In this document: positions 1-10,800 of the stretch, piece after piece
Numbering within the stretch: position 1 is the first letter of the stretch
How the letters are laid out: each line of letters opens with the position of its first letter
Notes under the pieces: generated by a model
Database searches by the model: none
What the model saw: the letters and a program-made list of their open reading frames with translations, nothing else
Told to the model about the DNA's origin: nothing
Made by a program: the position numbers and the translations under genes
Assembly: GCA_024516035.1 (NCBI GenBank)
Contig: CM044955.1
Coordinates: 54,773,257-54,837,256, forward strand
Length of the DNA: 64,000 nt
From: Bactericera cockerelli
Lineage: Eukaryota > Arthropoda > Insecta > Hemiptera > Triozidae
Direction: 5' to 3'

Positions 1-477
1 CTTCTGGAAGGATGTCAGCCCCATCTGGTGAAAGGTACTACGTTTTGAAAAACACGTGACGCGCGAAGTGAAAGTAGAGAGTTTTGGACGCTTGGAACCT
101 GCTTCCCGCCGGGAGCTCGCTTCGGCAAAAAGTGTTTGTCGTTATAGCAGTACTCTCAGTATAAATAAGGCGATATTATTATTATTGGTAACACATCTTT
201 CTCGCTTGTTCTATTTCGTTATTTCAAGTAGCCGCCGGTGATAGGCGGGTACTTTGACGCTGTCATGGGGAATTTCAGCAAAAAAATTGTCTTTAACTTC
301 AGCCATTAAAAGGATAAAATTCCGTTAGGGGATTTTTTGTTCACTCTGTATAAGTACAAACATAGTACTAAATAAACTTACATCCTTCAGTATCTACATA
401 AATAATAAAATTATACAAATGGAAAGAAGAAGATGAAAAGTGCCCTTATTTTGATCAGAGCACTGTTCCCTTAAGGA
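1..477. other. Left edge, no gene supported
   Basis: I see no supportable gene here. Around 148-190 there is a short match to the tail of the most common SINE of this window (ending in the ATAAGGCGATATT motif and ATT repeats). The remainder is the presumed 3' flank of the minus-strand RBM48-like gene. The first 35 bases could be the end of an exon from a gene off the left edge, but there is not enough sequence to say. Confidence 0.4.
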
Positions 478-3117
478 TTAACATTTTTTTGAAATCACTT
501 GTCTAGGGATGAACTTGAATTTTGAACTACTAACTTTACTAGAACTTGATGAGTTTTTCTGAACATTGCTGGCCAAGGGTGTTGGACTCAGGTTGCTACT
601 TAAATTCCCAACCTCTCTGTTATCATATCCTATAGTCTGGTTGTTGCCTGGTAGAATTTCGTGGCTTTTTATACTAATAAAGTCACCACTACTTCTGATT
701 GTCCTAGTTTTATTTGAAAAGTCATCACAGGAATCGCCATGTTTTCGTTTTTGTCTCTTACTGTTGTCATTTACTTTTTTATTGGTGACATATGAATATG
801 GCTTGTCTCTTTCAAAAGGTGCATTTGTCTTATAAGGATTTGAGTTTGATAACTGACACAACTGAGTTTCATTTGTTACTTCTTGGGGCATGGCTGGTCC
901 TATTGAAGATTCAATTGTTATGGCAACCGGCATATTGTATATTTTGTAGAAGTCTGCTATTGATTCACCTTGACTGGCACTGGTAACTGTAAAGGTTTGT
1001 GGTTGTCTGTGAGCAGACAGATTTGATTCAGTATTGAGAACAAGTTGATTCATTGGTGTAGAATGCAAACTCTGGGAATATTCTGGAATTGTAAAAGTAC
1101 TTGGCAAAGGCATAGAAGTACAAGGCTCCTGATGAAAGGTAGCAATGGATGATTGTGGCACTGAGTCACCAGAATTTTTAGAAGAATAGCCTTCTTGTTT
1201 CTTCTCATATTTGTTTGAAAAAACATCTTGGTTTCCTTTCTCTTTTTGAAGTTTGCTAATCTTTTGAGAGACTTCTTTTCTGCGTGTAATCAGTTTATTC
1301 CGAGTTTCAGCCAATGTCTCCAGCTCAGGTGCATAAAATACATGGAGTATATTACCAAAGAAGTTCTTGGTGTCTATTTGGTTTTTGGCGAATCTGAAGA
1401 GAAAATTAAAAACATTGTCATGTTAAATTTTGATTTTTTTCTAATCTTGAAAAGGGGGTTTTTTTATCTTAAGAAAGAGGAGTGGTGAAACCTATTATTT
1501 TTATTAATCAGTACAAGAATCAATATACAATATAATATATACATAATAAAAATAAATCTAGGTTGGAATTGACCCTTAACCTAAAATTTGAACAGGTGTG
1601 TTGCTAGGTCGTGGAAGTGTAAAATCCCTATGCAATTTTAAACCAGTGTAATTAGCTTTTTTCAAATAAGGCAGTCAGTTTTTCCTGTTGTCCTCTTTAA
1701 GCAACTTGTGCTGATAACTAAAATAACTAAACATTTTATTATAGACTAAACACTGAAGTTTTTTTTATATTCAGAGTCCTTGCCCAATATACTGAATTTT
1801 ATTTCAACAATTAATAAAATCAAAAGTACTACCTAGCAGCTTGAATCTTCTTGTATGTGACATGGAATACATCCGTGAAGTTTTCTCTATCTGGGTATTC
1901 TACATATTGAACAGGTTTGATGTCTCCATATCTCCTACAAAGTCGTGTCACCTCTTCAATCAGACCAATGCTAGGTACTCCATGGATCAACAGGTGACTT
2001 GACTCATTGTTCACGGTGTACACCTACATAAAAAAAAATCTACACATGTTAAGGACAATACCTGTGTATGTAACATGTGTATATAATATAATAATATAAT
2101 AAGCCTTTATTTGTACATTTATTGAACAATACATCTTAAAATTATAGGAATTTCATAAATAAGGAAATGTTTTTGTACAAAATCAGTTTAGGACTGAGGC
2201 CTCCCCATTATTTCATGGGGGCTTTTTATCACCCTGAAGATGATCTGATTAACATTTAAGCAAATCCATTAGTATTTTTTTTTTTTTTGCATCAATAAAT
2301 AATATATCTTACTTTTAAAAATAATTTGTATTTTTCTGATTTTTTCTCCTTTCTATTTATTAAAATTCTATTTTCTTTTCTCCTTCACCACCCCCCCCCC
2401 CTCCCCTTTATTCCCTCTTTAACCATATCTCTCTATACACTTCACCCATTCTCTTAAACTCTTTTCTGTCATTAGCAACTCTTTTCCAGGTCACCCCTCC
2501 ACACACTAATTTCATTTCCTTGTCACATGTGTATGAATGTTAAAATAAAGTTATTAAAAAAAAAAAAATTAACACATTATCACTTTTGAGTCAAAAAGTT
2601 CTCATTCTTTCTAGAAATTAGTTAATTAGCTAGAATCAATGACATTTGAAAAGACCAATTTGTGTAAGAGTGCTATTATTATTATTCAACATTTTTGAAC
2701 AAGTTCTGTTTCCAATGAAGTATAGACTGATTTGGCCATATACATTGAATATTTACATAGAATATGAAAAATAGAGGTAAAGTAAAACCCTCATGCCAAA
2801 TGACCTTGATATTCAGAATAAAAAAAAAGAGTAAATAATTTTGTTTTATATTATAAAATACACATTATTTCATTTTGATTGACTCTGACATTTTATATAT
2901 CTAGGCTCTTTGTAACAAGTGGAAAGGCAAATCATACTTAATAGTCTGCTTTTACAATGAGCCTAGAACACACTGTTTTGTTGTACAAAAGGATACATTT
3001 CAGCTTCACCTTTACAGCTGTTAGTTTTCTCCCCTGTCTGTATGAAGCTCTCGTTGTGCACAATGCTTCCTGAACATGATGAGGTTGCTTTGTGATCTTG
3101 ATTCCTTGAGATGTCAT
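478..3117 (-). CDS. RBM48: RBM48-like RNA-binding protein, 3 exons
   Basis: Minus-strand gene with coding exons 3117-3010, 2023-1833 and 1393-478; lengths 108, 191 and 916 give 404 codons plus TAA. Exon joins keep the frame (phase 0, then phase 2, completing an Arg codon) with GT donors and AG acceptors. Exon 1 encodes a basic lead (RASYRQGRKLTAVK) that runs into VYTVNNES in exon 2. An RRM follows at about residues 36-120, with the LLIHGVP strand and FFGNILHVFYAPE near its end. This order and wording match the RBM48 family, which acts with ARMC7 in minor (U12-type) spliceosome function; that role is family knowledge. The C-terminal 270 residues are low-complexity, Ser/Asn-rich, with basic patches (SKRQKRKHG). 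Exon 1 starts at the ATG before TSQGIK; a palindrome-rich transposon begins 70 bp upstream. The gene is divergent from LANCL. Confidence 0.85.
2075..2570. other. RBM48 intron 1, low-complexity AT/pyrimidine-rich DNA
   Basis: Within RBM48 intron 1 (2024-3009). The stretch holds ATA/TAA runs, a small hairpin near 2200-2225 (CCTCCCCATT paired with AATGGGG-like bases), a poly-T tract near 2280 and a C-rich run near 2390. It resembles the decayed 3' end of a retroelement, but no coding remnant is visible. Confidence 0.3.
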
Positions 3118-3186
3118 GTTCTTGGTACAGGTGTTATATTTAATTATATCTGCAAAAAAAAAAAAAATATTAGCTACTATCTTTAA

Positions 3187-3491
3187 CACATACACGACCG
3201 GCACCATTTTCAGTGTATGGGACCGCTATATCTGAGCATATCTGACCTCCTGGGACCGGCATTTTTTTTTTCACAATTGGTTTGTGTTATTGAGTATATT
3301 TCTATACTAAAACATAGGAATAGGTGTCCCACCGGTGGGACAAGCAGGTTTGAAATCAAGAAGGTCACTTGTCCCACCAGTGGGACAACTGGTCCATTGC
3401 GTACATACTCACTTGTCCCACCAGTGGGACAACCGGTCCATTCAGTACACACGCAGTTGTCCCACCAGTGGGACAACTGGTCGTGTATGTG
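3187..3491. mobile_element. piggyBac-like MITE with TTAA target duplication
   Basis: A 305-bp element flanked on both sides by TTAA (3183-3186 and 3492-3495). Its ends are inverted repeats: CACATACACGACCGG on the left and the complement of CACATACACGACCAG on the right, one mismatch in 15. TTAA duplication plus short TIRs is the signature of piggyBac-type transposition; no transposase is present, so it is non-autonomous. The interior carries four copies of a 20-bp palindrome (see the repeat entry). It lies just upstream of the RBM48 start codon. Confidence 0.75.
3324..3476. repeat. Four 20-bp perfect palindromes at 44-45 bp spacing
   Basis: TTGTCCCACCAGTGGGACAA occurs at 3369, 3413 and 3457, with a variant (CCGG centre, first base changed) at 3324. 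Each copy is self-complementary apart from its centre. Spacers carry a loosely conserved GGTCCATT..GTACA motif. The array forms the core of the TTAA-flanked MITE. Such repeats can extrude as cruciforms or bind dimeric proteins; here that is only a possibility. Confidence 0.9.
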
Positions 3492-3495
3492 TTAA

Positions 3496-4820
3496 CATTG
3501 TTGTTCTTATTATAGTATTATTCATATGAGAAGATATATGAATTTGTAATACTGGGGAGTCAAACTGGGAACTGCAAGGTTATGTTCAGGGAACCACTTA
3601 AAATACACTTGGCTTGGATTTAGTATTTTAGATCATGAGCATTGGTTCTTGTAGCATAGCGTAGCATTACCTGAAGTAATGTACTATACAGTTCCGGGTA
3701 TGTTTGTGGTGATGGAGAGGAGGGTTTTAGAAGGTATGGGGCACTGTTTCCACACTTTGTCTTGAACCATAGAAGATTTTCCCTCCTTGCACAAGGAAAA
3801 AAAAATAGCGTAGCATTCTATTTTTTGGTTTCTGAAAGAAATTTTATCTAATCCTCAAATAAATAGCATTACAGACAACTCCATGGAAGTTTGTTCATAA
3901 TAACACTGTTTTGAATTTTTGATATTGTAGTTTTCTATATGCTATGCTTGTAGGATCACCAAAGTTTAGCAATGTTCAGCAAGCATCTTGATGCTGGCTA
4001 TGCAGCCCTGGATTTTTTTTTTTTTTTTTTTAAATCCTTTCTTAGTACGTACCTACTTACTTACATAAATACCAAAAGGAGACTCTTTGAAGAATTGGAA
4101 GTCCCTTTAGGAGTTTCAGTTCATAATTAAGAATGAATGAAAGTTTGCGCTGTACTCTCTGCTCTCACTCATGCACAATGCATGAATGTAGTCAATGCAC
4201 TCAGCATTGCGCCTTTTCACTTTTCCAGTTGGGCTTTCGGCATTCTTTAAAATAATTTAGTTGGGCTTTCGGATTTCTTTCTTTCCTTTTCCCAAAATTT
4301 TATAATTTATTTTAAAAATAAATTTTAAAAGTTCCCGCTTTTTATTTTAAAACGGAGGTACAGTGCGCGGAGGAAATTATAGAAAAAAGTGAAGCAGATT
4401 TCTGACATTTCTGTTTGCAGGGAGAATTCGAATTTTTTAAAATTGATATTTTTCGAGTCTTCAAAATTTTCTTTAAGGAAAATAAGAAATAGTTTTTATT
4501 ACAGTCATTGGCAAATGGCCATTCGTTATTAATTTTAGGTACTCTAGGCCTTTGAGTCAGATAATCGCAGGCATCACATCACAGCCAAATACATAACTTG
4601 GCCCTTGAAATAGGTGAGTTATTTTATTGATAATCCTACTTGCTTGTTCAGACAAAGACTCCTTATCTTTCTTATCAATCTACTAAAGTAAATTAAATTC
4701 CTTGTCTCTTGGTATTTCTTTTCGGAACAGCCCTGTTATTTGCCATTAATTTCATTATCTGTTGTTTCTTCATTGCTAATTTTATACCTGTCATCACTTA
4801 CCCTTACAGGTACTACTGTC
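3496..4820. other. Intergenic region between RBM48 and LANCL
   Basis: No coding region recognised. This is the shared upstream region of two divergent genes. The segment 4130-4460 is the most promoter-like stretch, with a GC rise and purine tracts, and is the only place where first non-coding exons would fit easily. A good acceptor (CCCTTACAG, ending 4809) just before the LANCL ATG suggests a 5' UTR intron for LANCL. Confidence 0.4.
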
Positions 4821-7800
4821 ATGGAATCGAAACAGTCAAGACATCATGAAAACCCTTACTCAAAGTATTTGGAAGGTGGAAAATCCAACCTTTTCTCAGT
4901 TGAAGATAATGGCAAGGTGAGTAGGCATTGATTGATTCTTGTCTTTTGAAGTAGGTGGTACTTTTTGAAGTTGTCTTGTCTTGTCTTGAAATACTTTTAA
5001 TGTCAACTAATTTTCAAAAATGTATTACAAATAGGGTGGTTCCATTTAAGATTCCAAAGTTGACCCCCTGGGGCCGCCCCTGGTAATGATTAAAAAACCA
5101 AAATCTAGTATAAAAGTTTTCCCCCTTGATATAAGGCTACACATGTTTTAGCATTCTGTAAAAATTTAATCCATTCTCTAGATATTTTGAGTGGCTCCTT
5201 TTTTTGGTGGACCCTGTATAAATATTATGTGCATTTGCTTAAATTTATTCATTTTCCAGATTATTCTGAATGAGAGCTTGGAGAAAAAAATCAGAGCCAC
5301 ATTGACAAGACTTGTTAAAGACATTGACAGTGAATATGATGCGAGTGAGAAGTTTCGAGACCATGACAATTCAGTATATGTTGGTACAAGTGGACAGGCA
5401 ATGTTTTATCTATTCTACTATCTAAGTACACAGAACTCAAAGTATCTGGAGGTAATTCACCCAATTATTTTCAATTGGAAAACTCCAAAACTAAATCATT
5501 TAAAAACTGATTCTATGAACAATAATATTAAATAAACTGGTGTGACACCACACTACTTTCATTGTCACTCAAAAAGAAGTTGAATTCTGCCAGTGGTGAC
5601 TCAACAGTAAAAATTAGCTAAAAATTAATGTCAATTTGTAATCAGCACCTCAAAATCCTTGGACACCCCACATCTAAGATGAATAAAAGTAATAAAAAAA
5701 ATAGTCCAAGCTGGTTAAATTTTTGATGGTCAAACTTAAAAATAGTTAAAGTTTTGACAAATTCAATACTTTCCTTTTGTTATAGAATAAGGAAAGTAAA
5801 AAAATAGACCAAAAACAATACTCTCTATTTCTTATAGGTAATGAAACCAATTGCTTTAGATTTTAGTCCTAAATTGATTCAGGTGTACTTTTTCCTCCCC
5901 AGAGATCCCAAAAACTCATTGATAGAAGTTTAAGAAATTTGAAAAGGCGGAGGATCAGTTTTCTTAATGGTGATGCAGGACCTTTGGCCATTGGTGCACT
6001 CATCTATGAAACTTTGGGGAAGCATGATAAAGTTGAAGAATGTGTCCAGAAGTGAGTTTCAAGTATTGTTCAGTATAATAAATATTTTGTTATGTTTTTG
6101 TAATAGGGTGTTTGAAACCAAAAAAACATAGTCTTTAGCTGGAGTGACTAATGTGAGCACTAAGAATATTTGAACTGTTCTGGCCCACAAAACTTTTGTG
6201 GTTCTTCATCAAATCACACAGAGAAATACTGTGGGCCAGGATAGTTGTATTAGCAATTCTCTAAAGAGAGACATAACACACTGAAATTATTATGTATTGA
6301 CCCAGTGAGAGACAATCTGAATAATTCAGTGTAGCTTAGACCACTACACCAACAAAAAATATTACCTTATTTTTAATGTCAGAGGACCATTTTGCCAGTC
6401 AGGCATAGTAAGTGAAATGATAAAACAAAAAAAGACACAAGTATTGTAAATATTCACATTATTTACATTTATGTTTGATTAGGTAAATAACTATAATTAT
6501 GTTCTCCAAATGAACTATATAATTTCAGTATGAACTATATTATAGTATGTTAGTCTAGATCAGCGATTCTCAACGGGGGCGATATCGCCCCCCAGGGGGC
6601 GATTTTAGATTTTAGGGGGGCGAAAAAGAGAAGGGGGCGATATGGGGGGCGATGACCGATTAGGGGGCGTTTGGGGGGCGATAAACAAAAAGTTCAAACC
6701 CCAACAAAAAGTCTGACGATGGAGAAAAATTAGAAATCTATTGCCTTCATCTTGAAAATCTGCAGAAAGATTTGTGTGCAAGATTTCAAGACCTAACAGC
6801 TTTAGAAGTGCCTCATTGGGTTTTGAATCCATTCACAGCAGAGACATCCATGGTTCCAGAATCTATTCAAGAGTCCTTAATAGATATTAAGTATGATATT
6901 GAAAAGGAAGCCCTGTATAACTCGTGTGGATATGAAAAATTTTGGTCCAAGATTAAAGAAACTTGTCCAGACCTGTGGAATGAGGTGAAGTTGTTGGTAC
7001 TTGCCTTTCCAACAACATACCTGGTTGAAAAAGGGTTCAGTGCTGTTTCCTATTTGAAGTCCAAAAGTAGAAACAAACTTGACATATCCCAAAAAGGCGA
7101 TTTGAGGCTATTTTTGACTATTTTGAGCTATACTTTATATTTGAGCTATACACTGAATACTTTACATTTGAATAAAAAAAAATTGTTATTTTTTTTCTTG
7201 TATGATAAATTACTGATATTTCCCTAACTCAATGTTATATTTTTATTTTCGAGTTATATTTTTAATTTTGGGGGGGGGGTTGGGGGGCGATCTTTATATC
7301 AAAATGAGCATGTAAGGCTGGAAGGGGGCGGTGAGTAAAAAAAGGTTGAGAACCGCTGGTCTAGATGAAAAGGTAGAACCATTTACTCTTTGTGTATACT
7401 TTCTCTCACATTTCTCTCTCTCCCTACCTATATGATTTCAAAAGAATGATACTAGTGGATGTTTTGGCACACAATACACCATAAATGTATGAGTGTAATC
7501 TATTCTTATTGTGTCTTTATGATGTAATATTAAGTAAGTGTGTCCAATTCATTTTTTCCAGGTTAAAATCTCTGGCACCATATGTAGTTGATTTGAAGAA
7601 TGATACTCCAGATGAAATTCTTTATGGGAGGGCAGGCTACTTGTACTCCCTCCTCTTTGTGAACAAGCACATCAAATCTTTGCACATTGATCCAAGTCTT
7701 ATTCGTGAAGTAAGCTATTTACTCACTTTCATTCAAACCTAACTCATTACCTTCCAGCCTCCATGGCGTAATGGTTGTGACTACTGCCCATAGTCCAGAG

Positions 7801-10800
7801 TTCCCGAGTTCAACTCCCGGTTGGGGCAGACTTTTCGAAGAAAATTCTGTTCCATCCAAACACGTGAGGCTGGCATTTTCGGCCCTACCCAGGCTGGGTG
7901 AGGTTAATGTGGGTAGCTGGTACGATTCCCAGCAAATGGAGGGTAAAATCCCCGTCCTGACTATCTATCTCAGTCAGGACGTTGAAACCAAATAGAATCA
8001 ACTGGTCACAATAGATCCAATTAGGTCTCAGTGTTAATTGTAAGGGTTTAACTGAAAACCCTGCAACCAGGTCAGATAATAATAAACTCATTACCTTGAC
8101 TGATCATAAATGTAGTAATTGTAGTATACTTGTAACTTAGAGCCTGGTGGTTTAAGTGCAGAACAACAATACTTATATAGAGAGGGTTTTAATAGTAATT
8201 AAAATAGAATAGAATAGAATATACCTTGTTTATACTGCCAAGGTAAGACTGAAAAGTCCCTTTACTCCAGCAGTCAATGTTCTTTTTTATTTGTCAATTT
8301 GTCACATAATCTTCTTCTTTTACTCTGTCTTATCCCGCTTAAGCAGGGTCGACGTTGTTAAACCTCATGGTTAAGGTTGGTTGGTTTTGGCACATTTTTA
8401 CAGCTGGATGCTCTTCCCAACGCCAACGATTCTATTTGATTTAACGTCCTGGATCAGGTCGGGGTTTTAACCTCGATTCGCTGGGAATCGTACCAGCTAC
8501 CCTCATTAACCCTACCCAGTCTGGGTACTGCCAGAAATGACAGCCTCACATGTACAGAGGGAACAGATTTTCCGTGTGAAAAATCTGCTCCGACCGGGGA
8601 TCGAACTAAGGATCTCTGGACTACGGGCAGTCACATAATATGTGACACAAACATGCTTACTATCTATGAAGTTATACAGGGTGTATCAAAAGGCCATGTA
8701 CAAAAATAGTGGAGTTGAGTAGAGCTCAAATAAAGGGTGTGTTTAATAAACCCCTATACGGAAATCGACCCTGAGGTCGCTAGGGCCACCACAAGTTGGC
8801 ACGAAAAATAATTATTAAAAATCAAATTAATTTGCGATTTACTTCATTTTTTGCATGACGTCTCCGATTATTATCATGCTTCTTTGGTGAGTAAAGGGGG
8901 ATTAATGAAATCATACCCTAGAGACCTGAGGATCCATTTCCGTATATGGGTTTATGAAGCAAAGTGACCTTTATTTTAGCTCTACTATACGTGGTTTCTT
9001 TTTGTACATGACCTTTTGATATATCCTGTATAAAAGTTTTTTGATGTGGTGATACTTCAAACTATTATTTTATGTTGTCACTTATTTATGAGGTTTAACA
9101 TTTCAATGATTTCAGGTAGTAGAGAGTATTCTCACTTCTGGTAGAGAATTGAGTGCCCACATCAAGTCCAAGATACCTCTGGAATATTTATGGCACGAGA
9201 AAAATTACTATGGAGCAGCTCATGGCAAGGCAGGCATTCTTTTCATGCTACTCAAGGTGAGCTATCATTTATTTAGTTTTAGGAGCTTTAGTTCTTTCAA
9301 TTGTCTGGGAGATAATTTGATATGTGCAGATCTTCAGTGCAAAATCCGGCAGACCCATGCATTTTTATCAAACTTAGTAGGTGAGTTGTTAGCGGAGGCA
9401 ACTTTAAGTTTGAGTTCTAATTGTGTCAAGAAATTAATAATAGACCATTGTGATAGAATTTCATATCCAACATTCAGTTAAATTTCTTACTCCTTAGTAT
9501 TTTTTACTTTCCTTATCCTATAATAAGGAAAGTATTGTATTCGTCGAAAATTTGACCTACCCAGTTTTTCTAAACTGTGAACTTATTTAACACAGTTGTG
9601 TCTTATAAAAAAGTAGTTAGAAAAAAAAGAAGAAGCCTCATGCAGAAATTGTATGCCAGTATGCATCAAGAAACATGGAAGTCCCGGGTTCGATCCCCGA
9701 AACCAACAAAAAATTGTAATAAAAAATTAGTGACAGTTGTTTGTAAGGGATAAGGAATGCTTTCCAATGCGCTCGTATTGTACCAAAATGGGAAGTATTG
9801 TGTCACTTCTCGCCCATCAGAGCGGCGGTATACTAGAATAGAATAGAATATACCTTGTTTATACTGCCGAGGTAAGACTGAAAAGTCCCTTTACTCCAGC
9901 AGTCAAACAGGTCTTATATATTTTATGGGATAAATATACTAGGGGATTGGCAAGCTACAACTTAGACCATAGCGCCTTTTACAGTAACTTTTATTTCATG
10001 ACTACAAAATAAAAAGGCTGAGAAACACTCATCCTCGATTTCTGGAAGAAGATTCCTTCAATTTGAACGATTTCAACTCAGTAGAATATCAATAGATATT
10101 CGATTAAATATCACAGGCCATCCAAAGGGCAATAGCTCGAGCATCAGAGGCACGCTTCCTCTCGGTAGTGAGTTGGAAGAAATGATTTACCTTTGAAATA
10201 TACCTAAACATTTAGTTATGTATCTAGTAAAAAAAATAAAAATATGATACTTAAAAAACTCAGTAGAAAAGCATCAAATACACAGTGAGCCAGAATGTGT
10301 TCTGTATTTCAGGCCAATGCGCATGTCACGGACAAGGAAAGAGAAACCCTCATAAAACCAACTCTGGACGCTTTGCTGGACGAGACTCTTCCGTCAGGGA
10401 ATCTGAAGTCCTCGCAGGGCAGTCCTGCGGACCGCCTAGTACAATGGTGTCACGGAAGTCCAGGCTTTGTGAGTCTCCTGCAAGTAGCTTATGAGGTAAT
10501 TTCAACTCGGTTTCAATTTTCGTTTCACTTTAATTTATTTGTTATAGTAATTACAAGTTTGGCTGGGGGACTATAAACAGGGAGTAGATCAGCAGTCTGG
10601 CTGGGGGACTATAAACAGGGAGTAGACCAGCATTGGCTTGGTTCTGGGGGCCCTTGTCAAATATAAGCCTCCTTGTAAAGACAGTGGTAAAAGTGCTAAG
10701 TCATTCCTCCAATGTCTGGCTACCATCGTTCACGATGACGCCAGCCTATGATGAGTAATTACAATACAGATAAATGGATGTCCCCAACTCCAATGAAATA

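Noticed and set aside
1..241. Possible exon end at the left border and a 61-aa frame
   Set aside because: The frame lacks an ATG start and has no recognisable similarity; too little sequence lies left of it.
566..986. Plus-strand open frames opposite RBM48 exon 3
   Set aside because: Shadows of the minus-strand coding exon, which has matching splice phases and family similarity.
3324..3476. CRISPR-like array of four regularly spaced palindromes
   Set aside because: The host is eukaryotic, spacers are partly repeated and the array sits inside a TTAA-flanked MITE; no cas genes.
5020..5220. TA-flanked MITE before LANCL exon 2
   Set aside because: The right end GGTGGACCCTGTATA looks mariner-like, but no convincing matching left end was found.
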